From assembly GCA_022728415.1 (NCBI GenBank), contig JAIJJM010000015.1, forward strand, positions 1 through 15,597: a DNA stretch of 15,597 nt, given 5' to 3'. The notes under the pieces are model-generated. The model did not search any database, was not told the DNA's origin, and worked only from the letters and a program-made list of their open reading frames with translations. The DNA is from Collinsella sp. (GTDB lineage Bacteria; Actinomycetota; Coriobacteriia; Coriobacteriales; Coriobacteriaceae). This document shows, in pieces, positions 1 to 5,860 of this stretch. Both the position numbers and the translations under genes were made by a program. The stretch's first letter is position 1; the number at the start of each line of letters is the position of its first letter.

Positions 1-12
1 TAGTAATAGTAC
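1..12 (+). other. Possible DnaA-trio (origin unwinding element), cut by the window edge
   Basis: The first bases read TAG TAA TAG TAC. Established work on Bacillus subtilis describes DnaA-trios as repeated 3'-(G/A)AT-5' triplets, which read TAG or TAA 5' to 3', placed next to a DnaA box at the unwinding site. A box-like TGTTGATTA follows at 22-30, after a short spacer. The array may continue left of the window. Three or four triplets are few, so this remains a motif-level call. Confidence 0.45.
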
Positions 13-174
13 TGACGAAACTGTTGATTACTCCTAAACGTGCAGGTCAGCCCTAAAAAGAGAATCGACAGGAACCTGTGTGCAACTGGGCATGTTTTCC
101 ACGTTCAAAACCTGCGCGAAACTTTTCCTCACCGCGGCTCGAGTTTTTGACACCTTATAACCGCCGTTTCGACA

Positions 175-188
175 AGTTTTCAACAGGT
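175..188 (+). other. Extended DnaA-box-like site AGTTTTCAACAGGT
   Basis: This exact 14-mer recurs on the minus strand at 3372-3385 and 3425-3438. The core TTTTCAACA differs from the usual TTATCCACA at two positions. It sits 16 bases past the dnaA stop codon, preceded by a related GTTTCGACA starting 11 bp upstream. Three copies, all in gaps flanking the dnaA operon, make it the best candidate for this organism's high-affinity DnaA box. Confidence 0.65.
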
Positions 189-200
189 GTGTCCATTTAC

Positions 201-1925
201 CTACGAGCGCAGTGTAATTTTATCGCGCAGCGACTTGAGGTCTTCGGTAACAGTCCGGTCTTCCTGAATCATCTTCTGAACCTTTTTATAGCTCGTGCTG
301 ACGGTCGAGTGGTTGCGGTTGCCAAACTCGGAGCCCACGGCCGTCGTCGTCATCTCGCACATCTCAATCGCCAGGTAGATAGCGATATGGCGCGCCTTGG
401 CGATATTGGCGTTGCGGCGAGGCCCGATGAGCTCCTCGTGCGTCACACCGTATTGCTCCTCGATGACGGACTGGACCGTCTGCACATTGATCTTCTTGGC
501 CGATGTGCAGAAGTACTGGTTGGCGATGGCGTCGATGTCGTCAAAGGTGAGCTCCCCGCCCTCACGCTCGCGATCGCCCGCTTCGCCGGCACAACGCTCG
601 CAAAAGCTCTCGAGTTCGCGAATGTTGGTGCCCGAGACCTCGGCCATGTGTTTAAAGTGCGCATCGGTCAGATGTCCGCCGTCGCCCCCGTAGGCCGCCA
701 GCAGCGAGTCGTTGCCCGCCTCGGCTGCGGCGGCGATCGTGTTCTCGTAATACCGCTGCAAAATCTTATACTTCATCTCGTAGCTGGGCTCCGCCACCAG
801 GCACAGCAGGCCGGCATTAAAGCGACTGGTCAGGCGCTCGTCCATATTAAGGTCCTTGGGAGCGCGGTCGGCGGCGATCACGACCTTCTTGTTGTTACGG
901 ATAAATTCGTCCATCAACTGGAAGAAGTAATCCACGCTCGCGCGTTTGCCAATGATGTTCTGGATGTCATCGATGATGAGCACGTCGACGCCGTGGTACG
1001 CCTGCATAATGGGGGCGTTGCTCTTCTTTTGGCGGTCGAATTCCGTCATCAAGTCGTCCAGATATGCCTGCGAATTGGCGTACTTCACCTTGATCTCGGG
1101 CGATTTCTCTGCCAGCTCATTTTTGATAGCGAGCAGCAGGTGTGTCTTGCCCAGGCCCGATTTGCCGTAGATGAACAGCGACGTGCAGGTACCGGGCGTG
1201 TCTGCAAGCATGGCGAATTTGAGCGCCGATCGGTAGGCAAGGCTGTTCTCCGGTCCGAAGACGAAGTTTTCAAACGTGAATTTCGAATTCGCTGCGAGGG
1301 GTGCCCCGTCCGCGTTTTTCTCGACTGCCGCCGGGGCCTCCGCCGAAGGTGCTGCCGGCGCTGCGGACGAACTCGCGCCCTTCGCCGGTGGCCTGCCATT
1401 CATTTGGGTCATCATGCGGCGGAAATCGTCGGCGGACAACGTGTTTTTGATTGCAATGCCCGATTCCTCGCCGGGTGTCGCCTCGTGTGCGACGGGCATA
1501 TGCGTGGCGGTCGGGATGGGCGAGGGGGCTGGCTCTACCGCCGGTGCGACCGAAACGGTCGGCTGCGGTGCCATGGTTTCACGGGAAACATCGTCGCGTC
1601 GAAGCTCGGGCGACGGCTTTGCCGCTGCGGTGGCGGTCGCTACCGGGTGAGTGGCCGGCGCCGTATTTGCCGAGGCGCCTTGCGGTGCCACGACATTGAG
1701 CGCGATCGGCGCAAAGGCGATATCTTCCAGATAGGCCTCGATGGTCGGCTGATGCTTTTTGAGCTGAGCGATGGCAAAGCGTGAAGGTGCCTCAATCGTC
1801 AGAGTGTCCTCGGTCAAACTCACGGCGCGCGATTGTCCCAGCATATTGATGAGGCGTGCATCTTGGCCGTCGCGCTGACAAAAGGCGATGGCATCTCCCA
1901 GGATGATGCTTGCTTCCTCGTCCAC
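201..1925 (-). CDS. dnaA: Chromosomal replication initiator DnaA
   Basis: DnaA binds origin boxes, oligomerises with ATP, opens the duplex and loads the replicative helicase. The protein is 574 aa, longer than the usual 450-500. Domain I covers about residues 1-75. A long Ala/Pro/Thr-rich linker (domain II) covers about 80-212. The AAA+ domain has Walker A GKSGLGKT (254-261), Walker B LIIDDIQ (316-322) and an arginine finger in RLTSRF (R368). Domain IV covers about 490-574. In its recognition helix the usual GRDHTTV reads NRNHSTV (536-542), changing the base-contacting Asp to Asn538; the Pro at the start of that helix region is Thr528, while Arg504 is kept. The start is GTG, preceded by GGGAG at good spacing. 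It lies 15 bp after the stop of the upstream ATPase gene, so the two are probably cotranscribed and translationally coupled. Confidence 0.97.
   Translation of the reverse strand: MDEEASIILGDAIAFCQRDGQDARLINMLGQSRAVSLTEDTLTIEAPSRFAIAQLKKHQPTIEAYLEDIAFAPIALNVVAPQGASANTAPATHPVATATAAAKPSPELRRDDVSRETMAPQPTVSVAPAVEPAPSPIPTATHMPVAHEATPGEESGIAIKNTLSADDFRRMMTQMNGRPPAKGASSSAAPAAPSAEAPAAVEKNADGAPLAANSKFTFENFVFGPENSLAYRSALKFAMLADTPGTCTSLFIYGKSGLGKTHLLLAIKNELAEKSPEIKVKYANSQAYLDDLMTEFDRQKKSNAPIMQAYHGVDVLIIDDIQNIIGKRASVDYFFQLMDEFIRNNKKVVIAADRAPKDLNMDERLTSRFNAGLLCLVAEPSYEMKYKILQRYYENTIAAAAEAGNDSLLAAYGGDGGHLTDAHFKHMAEVSGTNIRELESFCERCAGEAGDREREGGELTFDDIDAIANQYFCTSAKKINVQTVQSVIEEQYGVTHEELIGPRRNANIAKARHIAIYLAIEMCEMTTTAVGSEFGNRNHSTVSTSYKKVQKMIQEDRTVTEDLKSLRDKITLRS
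1575..1590. other. Degenerate parS-like palindrome inside dnaA
   Basis: The + strand reads GGTTTCACGGGAAACA, two mismatches from the perfect parS sites at 6600-6693 (TGTTTCACGTGAAACA). It lies in the DnaA linker coding region (residues VSRET, about 113-117), which is under weak protein constraint. With equal base use about 0.004 sites this close would be expected in the whole window. ParB binding is inferred and may be weak. Confidence 0.4.
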
Positions 1926-1940
1926 TGTTTCTCCCGTTCC

Positions 1941-3290
1941 TTACCTTTGGGCTCGCACGCGAGCGCTGCCTATCTCGGTCAGATGATATTTCTGGCCATG
2001 TTTGATGACCAAGCCGGCCTGCGCCAAGTCGTTGAGCGTTCGCGACCACGTGGGCGCCGAGTTTCCAAACGCCCGCGCCAGGTCGGTTGCGCCACACTCC
2101 TGGTTTTGAGCCAGATAGCCCAGTGCCGCTTCGCCGCGCTCGCTCACAAATACGTTTTGCTGCGGCTGTGCATATTGATTCGCCGCATTAGGATACATCA
2201 TTTGAGCTGCTGGTTGTTGAGAACTCTGCATGGGTAGCGGCTGCTGTTGAAAACTTTGCGGCCACTGTTGGTAAGGCTGCGGAGGTATCTGCTGGGCCCA
2301 TGGGTTGTACTGCGCCTGGGACATCTGTTGGTACGGCTGCTGGTATCCCTGAAGATGCTGTTGGGGATACGGCCGAGCGTATCCCTGCTGCGGCATATAT
2401 TGGGGAGGATACCCTTGCGGGTACGGTTGGTAGCCCATTTGCGGGGCGTTTGGCATGGCCGCTGTCTGCTGCACGGTGCCTGTGTCCAGATCTGCCGAGC
2501 CTATGCTCTCCGGTATGTTTTGCATTGCGTTGCCCAGCGGTGCCTGGGGGTCTTGCATGGGGAAACTTCCAGGCTGCTGCATGTGTGCCACGGTCTGCTG
2601 CATCTGCTGCGCCGCGGGCTGCTGCGCAAACGTGCTGGATAGGGGATATGCCGTCTGCTCCGTCTCGGGCCGCACCGCCGCCCCACGCTCGCCAGCGCGC
2701 TCGATTTCCTGCACGCGCTTGGGGTTCAGGCTTACCGTCACGACGGTGCCGTTACCCATGTTGTCCTCGATGGAGACGGCGCCGCCGGCGTTTTCCAAGT
2801 ACTCCTGTACCATGGGAAACCCGGCGCCGGTACCGCGGATATACCGTTTCATCTTACTGTTTGCACTGGTTACGCCAAAATCGAAGGCACGCTCTTTGTC
2901 GTCGATGCCCGGACCCTGATCGGCAAAGCGGATGGTATCGCCACCGTCGAGAATCGAGATGATGGGCTCTGCAAAATGCGCGTGGATAAAGTTTTCGACA
3001 ATCTCGCGGATAACCATCAGCGAGATGTGTCCTCCCTGCTCTTTCATGCACCGGTAGACGGTGTTGGTTGTTTCTTCCAAGTAGGTACGGACGTCTTGCG
3101 GATCGATGACGATGACACGCGGTGTCGCCAGCATGTCATCGTAGACCGCGATGCGCGCTGCATACATGGCCTTTGGTGCTTGTGCGGTGACCTGCTCACC
3201 CTCGTTGCGTTTTTCGCGCACGCCGGTGATGTGCTCGTTGTCGGGTGCCGGATCACCGGAATCGACCATGGTGTAGAAGTCGTCAGACAT
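1941..3290 (-). CDS. GHKL ATPase with low-complexity linker and C-terminal winged helix, in operon with dnaA
   Basis: I do not recognise a named family for this 449-aa protein. Residues about 60-190 form a complete GHKL/Bergerat ATP-binding fold of the anti-sigma-factor type (SpoIIAB/RsbW-like). It has an N box IREIVENFIHAHF (E99, N100), G1 DQGPGI (124-129), G2 GTGAGF (153-158) and G3 GNGT (179-182). No histidine phosphoacceptor domain is seen. Residues about 205-378 are a low-complexity linker rich in Gln, Pro, Tyr and Met with many PQ, QPY and YPQ units. Residues about 380-449 look like a winged helix (ALGYLAQNQ, then ATDLARAFG, then TLNDLAQAGLVIKHG). A role as an ATP-responsive regulator of transcription or replication initiation is inferred from the domains and from its place directly before dnaA. 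The ATG has only a weak GAAAG upstream; a later start would still keep the ATPase domain. Confidence 0.85.
   Translation of the reverse strand: MSDDFYTMVDSGDPAPDNEHITGVREKRNEGEQVTAQAPKAMYAARIAVYDDMLATPRVIVIDPQDVRTYLEETTNTVYRCMKEQGGHISLMVIREIVENFIHAHFAEPIISILDGGDTIRFADQGPGIDDKERAFDFGVTSANSKMKRYIRGTGAGFPMVQEYLENAGGAVSIEDNMGNGTVVTVSLNPKRVQEIERAGERGAAVRPETEQTAYPLSSTFAQQPAAQQMQQTVAHMQQPGSFPMQDPQAPLGNAMQNIPESIGSADLDTGTVQQTAAMPNAPQMGYQPYPQGYPPQYMPQQGYARPYPQQHLQGYQQPYQQMSQAQYNPWAQQIPPQPYQQWPQSFQQQPLPMQSSQQPAAQMMYPNAANQYAQPQQNVFVSERGEAALGYLAQNQECGATDLARAFGNSAPTWSRTLNDLAQAGLVIKHGQKYHLTEIGSARVRAQR
2244..2258 (-). other. DnaA-box-like site inside the ATPase gene
   Basis: The 15-mer CTGTTGAAAACTTTG on the + strand is identical to 3374-3388 in the origin gap, so on the minus strand it contains TTTTCAACA. 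It encodes Gln-Ser-Phe-Gln-Gln in the low-complexity linker, where Phe-Gln-Gln codons can create the motif by chance. The match extending to 15 bases is what makes it notable. Confidence 0.35.
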
Positions 3291-3352
3291 GCCGCTCGCA
3301 ATCTTTCAAAAGGTTTTGAACAAATAGTAGCTCACCACGCAATGTTTCTCAT

Positions 3353-3393
3353 CTTTCGACAAGTTTTCAAAACCTGTTGAAAACTTTGGAAAA
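3353..3393. repeat. Helically phased array of DnaA-box-like 9-mers with inverted repeat
   Basis: Four box-like 9-mers start at 3353, 3364, 3375 and 3385, steps of 11, 11 and 10 bp, about one helical turn. The first two are direct and the next two inverted. AAGTTTTCAA (3361-3370) and TTGAAAACTT (3377-3386) form a perfect 10-bp inverted repeat around a 6-base centre. TTTCGACAAGTTTTCAA (3354-3370) repeats exactly at 167-183 beyond the end of dnaA. Confidence 0.6.
3372..3385 (-). other. Extended DnaA-box-like site AGTTTTCAACAGGT, copy 2
   Basis: Exact minus-strand copy of the 14-mer at 175-188. It forms the right arm of the inverted repeat centred near 3373. Confidence 0.65.
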
Positions 3394-3424
3394 CGGACGA
3401 AAAGTTCTCAACATTTCCAACACG

Positions 3425-3438
3425 ACCTGTTGAAAACT
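3425..3438 (-). other. Extended DnaA-box-like site AGTTTTCAACAGGT, copy 3
   Basis: Exact minus-strand copy of the 14-mer, 53 bp from copy 2 and in the same orientation. Two near-matches (3405-3413 and 3414-3422, each one mismatch from TTTTCAACA) lie just to its left in the opposite orientation. Confidence 0.65.
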
Positions 3439-3486
3439 CGATGAAATTTCGTGAAAAGTTGCCTGCTGCCTCAAACGCCGGTTCTT

Positions 3487-3515
3487 CTTATGGGGGAACC
3501 GTGTACTCTTTGCAA
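3487..3515 (-). promoter_or_regulatory. Possible promoter of the ATPase-dnaA operon
   Basis: On the minus strand TTGCAA (-35, 4 of 6) is followed after 17 bp by CATAAG (-10, 4 of 6). This would give a long leader of nearly 200 bases containing the box cluster. An alternative -10, TACTAT, lies at 3324-3329 but lacks a good -35. Confidence 0.3.
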
Positions 3516-3533
3516 CCTTTTACCTTTGATTTC

Positions 3534-3563
3534 TTGACATTTGAACATTGATTTCCCTACAAT
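3534..3563 (+). promoter_or_regulatory. Promoter of the rpmH-rnpA-yidD-yidC-jag operon
   Basis: A perfect TTGACA (3534-3539) is followed after 18 bp by TACAAT (3558-3563, 5 of 6). The predicted start is near 3570, leaving a leader of about 65 bases before rpmH. A strong promoter fits a ribosomal protein gene. Confidence 0.8.
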
Positions 3564-3634
3564 CTTCAAGCTCACGTGTCTATATCTGCGTCCGCGCCCC
3601 GCGGACACTCGAAATGCAGCAGGAGGAACTTAAG

Positions 3635-3769
3635 ATGAAGCGTACGTATCAGCCTAATAAGCGTAAGCGTGCCAAGACCCATGGCTTCCGTGCCCGTATG
3701 GCCACTAAGGGTGGTCGTGCCGTGCTCGCCCGTCGTCGCGCCAAGGGCCGCAAGCGTCTCACTGTCTAG
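3635..3769 (+). CDS. rpmH: 50S ribosomal protein L34
   Basis: L34 is a small basic protein of the large ribosomal subunit. The 44-aa sequence begins [18 protein letters not shown] and ends GRKRLTV, the family hallmarks at the usual length. The start at 3635 is chosen because a perfect AGGAGG (3621-3626) precedes it at 8-base spacing; the open frame extends further upstream without such a site. It is first in the operon behind a strong promoter and 20 bases ahead of rnpA, the order conserved near bacterial origins. Confidence 0.98.
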   Translation: MKRTYQPNKRKRAKTHGFRARMATKGGRAVLARRRAKGRKRLTV

Positions 3770-3789
3770 CAGCGATACACACATCTCGC

Positions 3790-4128
3790 ATGAAGACTAT
3801 TAAGTCTCGGCAAGATTTCGAGCATGTGTTCAGTCAGGGGCGTCGTTTCAATCACTCTCTGATTCGAATGACCATATGTGAATCGGTTGGCGAAGGCGAC
3901 TCCGGAAGGGTCGCCTTCGTTGGTGCTAAACGACTCGGTTGTGCTGTCGTGCGCAACCGATCTAAGCGTGTGATGCGCGAGGCCGCCCGCAGCTGTGGAT
4001 TTCCCGTTGCGGGTTATGACATCATCTTGTTCGCGACTCCCAAGACGAGGGTTTCCTCGCCGCAGGAGATGGACAAGGCGTTGCGTTCGCTTATGAAACG
4101 CGCCGGCGTTGCCGGGGAGGAGCGATGA
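3790..4128 (+). CDS. rnpA: Ribonuclease P protein component
   Basis: This protein binds RNase P RNA and helps it trim the 5' leader of precursor tRNAs. The 112-aa length is normal. The diagnostic RNR motif is present in AVVRNRSKRVMREAAR (R55, N56, R57), and the start region SRQDFEHVFSQGRRF is typical. No clear ribosome binding site precedes the ATG, and the gene begins 20 bases after the rpmH stop, so coupling to rpmH translation is likely. Its stop overlaps the yidD start in an ATGA arrangement (4125-4128). Confidence 0.95.
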   Translation: MKTIKSRQDFEHVFSQGRRFNHSLIRMTICESVGEGDSGRVAFVGAKRLGCAVVRNRSKRVMREAARSCGFPVAGYDIILFATPKTRVSSPQEMDKALRSLMKRAGVAGEER

Positions 4129-4349
4129 GCAATCACGTTTTGCGACGTGTTGCCATCGCTCCTATTCGCATATATCAACAGGTTATTTCGCCCTTATTGC
4201 CTGACGCCTGCATTTATTACCCAACGTGCTCACAATACGCTATCCAGGCGATTGAGAAGTACGGTGTTTTGAGAGGCTGCTGGCTTGCCGTGAGGCGCAT
4301 CGCTCGCTGCAATCCCCTGCACGTCGGCGGTTATGACCCTGTGCCTTAG
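4125..4349 (+). CDS. yidD: Membrane protein insertion efficiency factor YidD
   Basis: YidD is a small membrane-associated protein thought to assist YidC-dependent insertion; its exact role is not settled. The 74-aa protein has the family's conserved blocks CIYYPTCSQYA (residues 29-39), a following YGVLRG segment, and RCNPLHVGGYDPVP at the C-terminus. It overlaps rnpA by four bases and lies 29 bases before yidC, the usual setting. Confidence 0.95.
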   Translation: MSNHVLRRVAIAPIRIYQQVISPLLPDACIYYPTCSQYAIQAIEKYGVLRGCWLAVRRIARCNPLHVGGYDPVP

Positions 4350-4378
4350 CGGGCACTCGCTATCGGAGGAAAACTTAC

Positions 4379-5149
4379 ATGTGGGATTGGATCGTTAACA
4401 TCCTTTTTGAGCTGCTCAAGCTCATCCAGACCTTTGCGGTCGACTGGGGCCTGTCCATCATCATCCTGGTGGTCATCGTCCGTCTGCTGCTGACGCCGCT
4501 TATGCTCAAGTCGACCAAGTCGACGGCTCGCATGCAGGTGCTGCAGCCCAAGATGCTCGAGATCCAGGAGCGCTATGCCGACGATCCCCAGCGTCAGGCC
4601 GAGGAGATGCAGAAGTTCTACAGCGAGAACAAGTTCAACCCCATGGCTGGTTGTCTGCCGCTGCTGATCCAGATGCCTGTCATGTTCGCCCTGTATACGC
4701 TGCTGCGTAACCTGCCGAACTACTTTAACGACGGCACGTTCTCGTTCTTCAACATCCTGCCCGACCTGACCACGACGCCGAGCGCCTCGTTTGCCGATGG
4801 CTTTATGGTTGCCCTGCCGGCGCTGATTTGCCTGCTTCTGTTCGCTGTCCTGACCCTGATTCCGCAGCTGTATATGTCGCGCAATCAGACTGGTCAGCAG
4901 GCCCAGAGCATGCGTATGATGGCCGTTGTCATGACCGTTATGATGCTTTGGATGGGCTGGAGCCTTCCCGTCGGCGTCCTGCTGTACTACGACGTGTCCT
5001 CTATCTGGCAGGTTACCCAGCAGATTTTCGTGACGCAGAAGGTTATCGACAAGGCCAAGGCCGATGAGGAAGAGCGCCTTAAGAACGCCCCGCTGCAGGT
5101 CGAGGTTACCCGTCGCGAGAAGAAGCCGCGTCCGCACAAGAAGAATTAG
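4379..5149 (+). CDS. yidC: Membrane protein insertase YidC (Oxa1 family)
   Basis: YidC inserts and folds inner-membrane proteins, alone or with SecYEG. The 256-aa protein matches the short Gram-positive/actinobacterial form without the large periplasmic domain. The conserved groove arginine is R35 in VIVRLLLTP, followed by a cytoplasmic segment (KSTKSTARMQ, then EEMQKFYSENKFNPMAGCLPLLIQMP). Later hydrophobic stretches lie near residues 141-163 (ALPALICLLLFAVL) and 178-205. A basic tail, RREKKPRPHKKN, probably contacts the ribosome. No lipobox is visible. GGAGG lies eight bases before the ATG. Confidence 0.96.
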   Translation: MWDWIVNILFELLKLIQTFAVDWGLSIIILVVIVRLLLTPLMLKSTKSTARMQVLQPKMLEIQERYADDPQRQAEEMQKFYSENKFNPMAGCLPLLIQMPVMFALYTLLRNLPNYFNDGTFSFFNILPDLTTTPSASFADGFMVALPALICLLLFAVLTLIPQLYMSRNQTGQQAQSMRMMAVVMTVMMLWMGWSLPVGVLLYYDVSSIWQVTQQIFVTQKVIDKAKADEEERLKNAPLQVEVTRREKKPRPHKKN

Positions 5150-5167
5150 TCGGGATATCAATATTAT

Positions 5168-5179
5168 TTAGGTACCTAA
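5168..5179. repeat. Perfect 12-bp palindrome TTAGGTACCTAA, left copy
   Basis: The palindrome lies between the yidC stop and the jag ribosome binding site. The 13-mer TTAGGTACCTAAC recurs at 8672-8684, just after the last gene of the parAB block. It is too short and lacks a T tract for a terminator, so a protein-binding site is possible. Confidence 0.5.
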
Positions 5180-5194
5180 CTTTTGGAGTACGTT

Positions 5195-5764
5195 ATGTCT
5201 GAAGAGATCATCGAGGATATGCTTGAGGAGGTTGCCCCGCAGATTGCGGGCGATTATCCCGAGATTGCACAGCGCTACAAGGCCGGTGAAGAGCTGACCG
5301 ATGAGGAGCTCGACACCATTGCCGATGTTGCGATTTCCATCCTGCGTTCCATCCTTTCGCACTTCGATGCCGCCAACTCTCCTATCGATGAGTACGAGGG
5401 TGACGAGGGTGAGCTGATTTTGGATGTTACGGCTCCTGATCTTGCTGTTCTCATTGGCCGTCATGGTCGTACCCTTGATGCCCTTCAGGTTATGTTCTCT
5501 TTGCTGGTGAGCCGCAAGCTTGGCTTTAGGTATCCGGTTGTGGTTGACGTTGAGGGCTACAAGAGCCGTCGTCAGGACAAGGTTGCCTCTATGGCTCAGT
5601 CTGCAGCCGAGCGTGCCGTCCGTACTCATAAGAGTGTTTCGCTTCCGCCTATGAATGCCTATGAGCGCCGACTGGTTCATATTGCACTTCGTGGCAACGA
5701 TGCCGTCGATACCCATTCTGAGGGTTCTGACCCTGATCGCCATGTGGTGATTGTTGCTCGATAA
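5195..5764 (+). CDS. jag: Jag/KhpB RNA-binding protein (KH and R3H domains)
   Basis: Jag (KhpB, SpoIIIJ-associated) is an RNA-binding protein linked in Firmicutes to cell elongation and sRNA regulation, usually encoded beside yidC. The 189-aa protein has a KH domain with the GxxG loop GRHG (88-91) in LAVLIGRHGRTLDALQ, then an R3H domain with R158 and H162 in YERRLVHIAL. The N-terminal 65 residues are acidic and do not look like the Jag_N domain. The ATG at 5195 is chosen because GGAG (5185-5188) precedes it at six bases; an in-frame TTG at 5183 would lie over that site. Confidence 0.92.
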   Translation: MSEEIIEDMLEEVAPQIAGDYPEIAQRYKAGEELTDEELDTIADVAISILRSILSHFDAANSPIDEYEGDEGELILDVTAPDLAVLIGRHGRTLDALQVMFSLLVSRKLGFRYPVVVDVEGYKSRRQDKVASMAQSAAERAVRTHKSVSLPPMNAYERRLVHIALRGNDAVDTHSEGSDPDRHVVIVAR

Positions 5765-5784
5765 TCTACTCGAGCTTATGCTAT

Positions 5785-5814
5785 GGGGGCGTGGTTTCCA
5801 CGTCCCCTTTTTTT
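5785..5814 (+). terminator. Rho-independent terminator after jag
   Basis: GGGGGCGTGG (5785-5794) pairs with CCACGTCCCC (5798-5807) with one G-U pair, around a TTT loop, followed by seven T. It closes the rpmH-to-jag operon, so rsmG needs its own promoter or readthrough. Confidence 0.93.
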
Positions 5815-5860
5815 GTCAAAAGTTCTCGATACACTGATTTTTGTCAGAAAGGAGCTTCTG

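Larger units (their letters stand above)
1..200. other. oriC module downstream of dnaA (probable dnaA-dnaN intergenic region)
   Basis: No credible gene lies here. Reading the + strand, the region holds a TAN-triplet run (1-12), a box-like TGTTGATTA (22-30), TTTTCCACG (95-103), GTTTCGACA (166-174) and an exact TTTTCAACA (177-185). The last two start 11 bp apart. In many bacteria the dnaA-dnaN gap holds DnaA boxes and the unwinding element. dnaN is not in the window, so its presence just left of position 1 is inferred. Calling this part of oriC is inference from motif density and position. Confidence 0.65.
3291..3634. other. oriC module upstream of the dnaA operon; 344-bp divergent control region
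   Basis: This gap separates the leftward ATPase-dnaA operon from rightward rpmH and contains no gene. It holds box-like 9-mers at 3314 (TTTTGAACA), 3353 (CTTTCGACA), 3364 (TTTTCAAAA), 3375 (minus, exact TTTTCAACA), 3385 (minus, TTTTCCAAA), 3405 (TTCTCAACA), 3414 (TTTCCAACA) and 3428 (minus, exact). The rpmH promoter is at 3534-3563 and a possible leftward promoter at 3487-3515. The boxes lie between that leftward promoter and the ATPase start, so DnaA autoregulation of its own operon is plausible. This is inferred. Confidence 0.7.

Noticed and set aside
78..1784. Long + strand open frame of 568 codons
   Set aside because: It lies antisense to dnaA, whose domains are unmistakable; composition and Arg/Cys-rich stretches show it is a shadow of GC-rich coding DNA.
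2240..2440. Repetitive + strand CTG/TTG-rich DNA as a tandem repeat or satellite
   Set aside because: It is codon-level repetition of Gln, Pro and Tyr in the linker of the ATPase protein, with no fixed unit length.
4346..5161. Long minus-strand open frame of 271 codons
   Set aside because: Antisense to yidC, with no recognisable domain; many Gln/His residues reflect reverse reading of yidC codons.
5783..5860. Earlier start for rsmG
   Set aside because: It would begin inside the jag terminator hairpin and has no ribosome binding site; AAAGGAG supports TTG at 5861.
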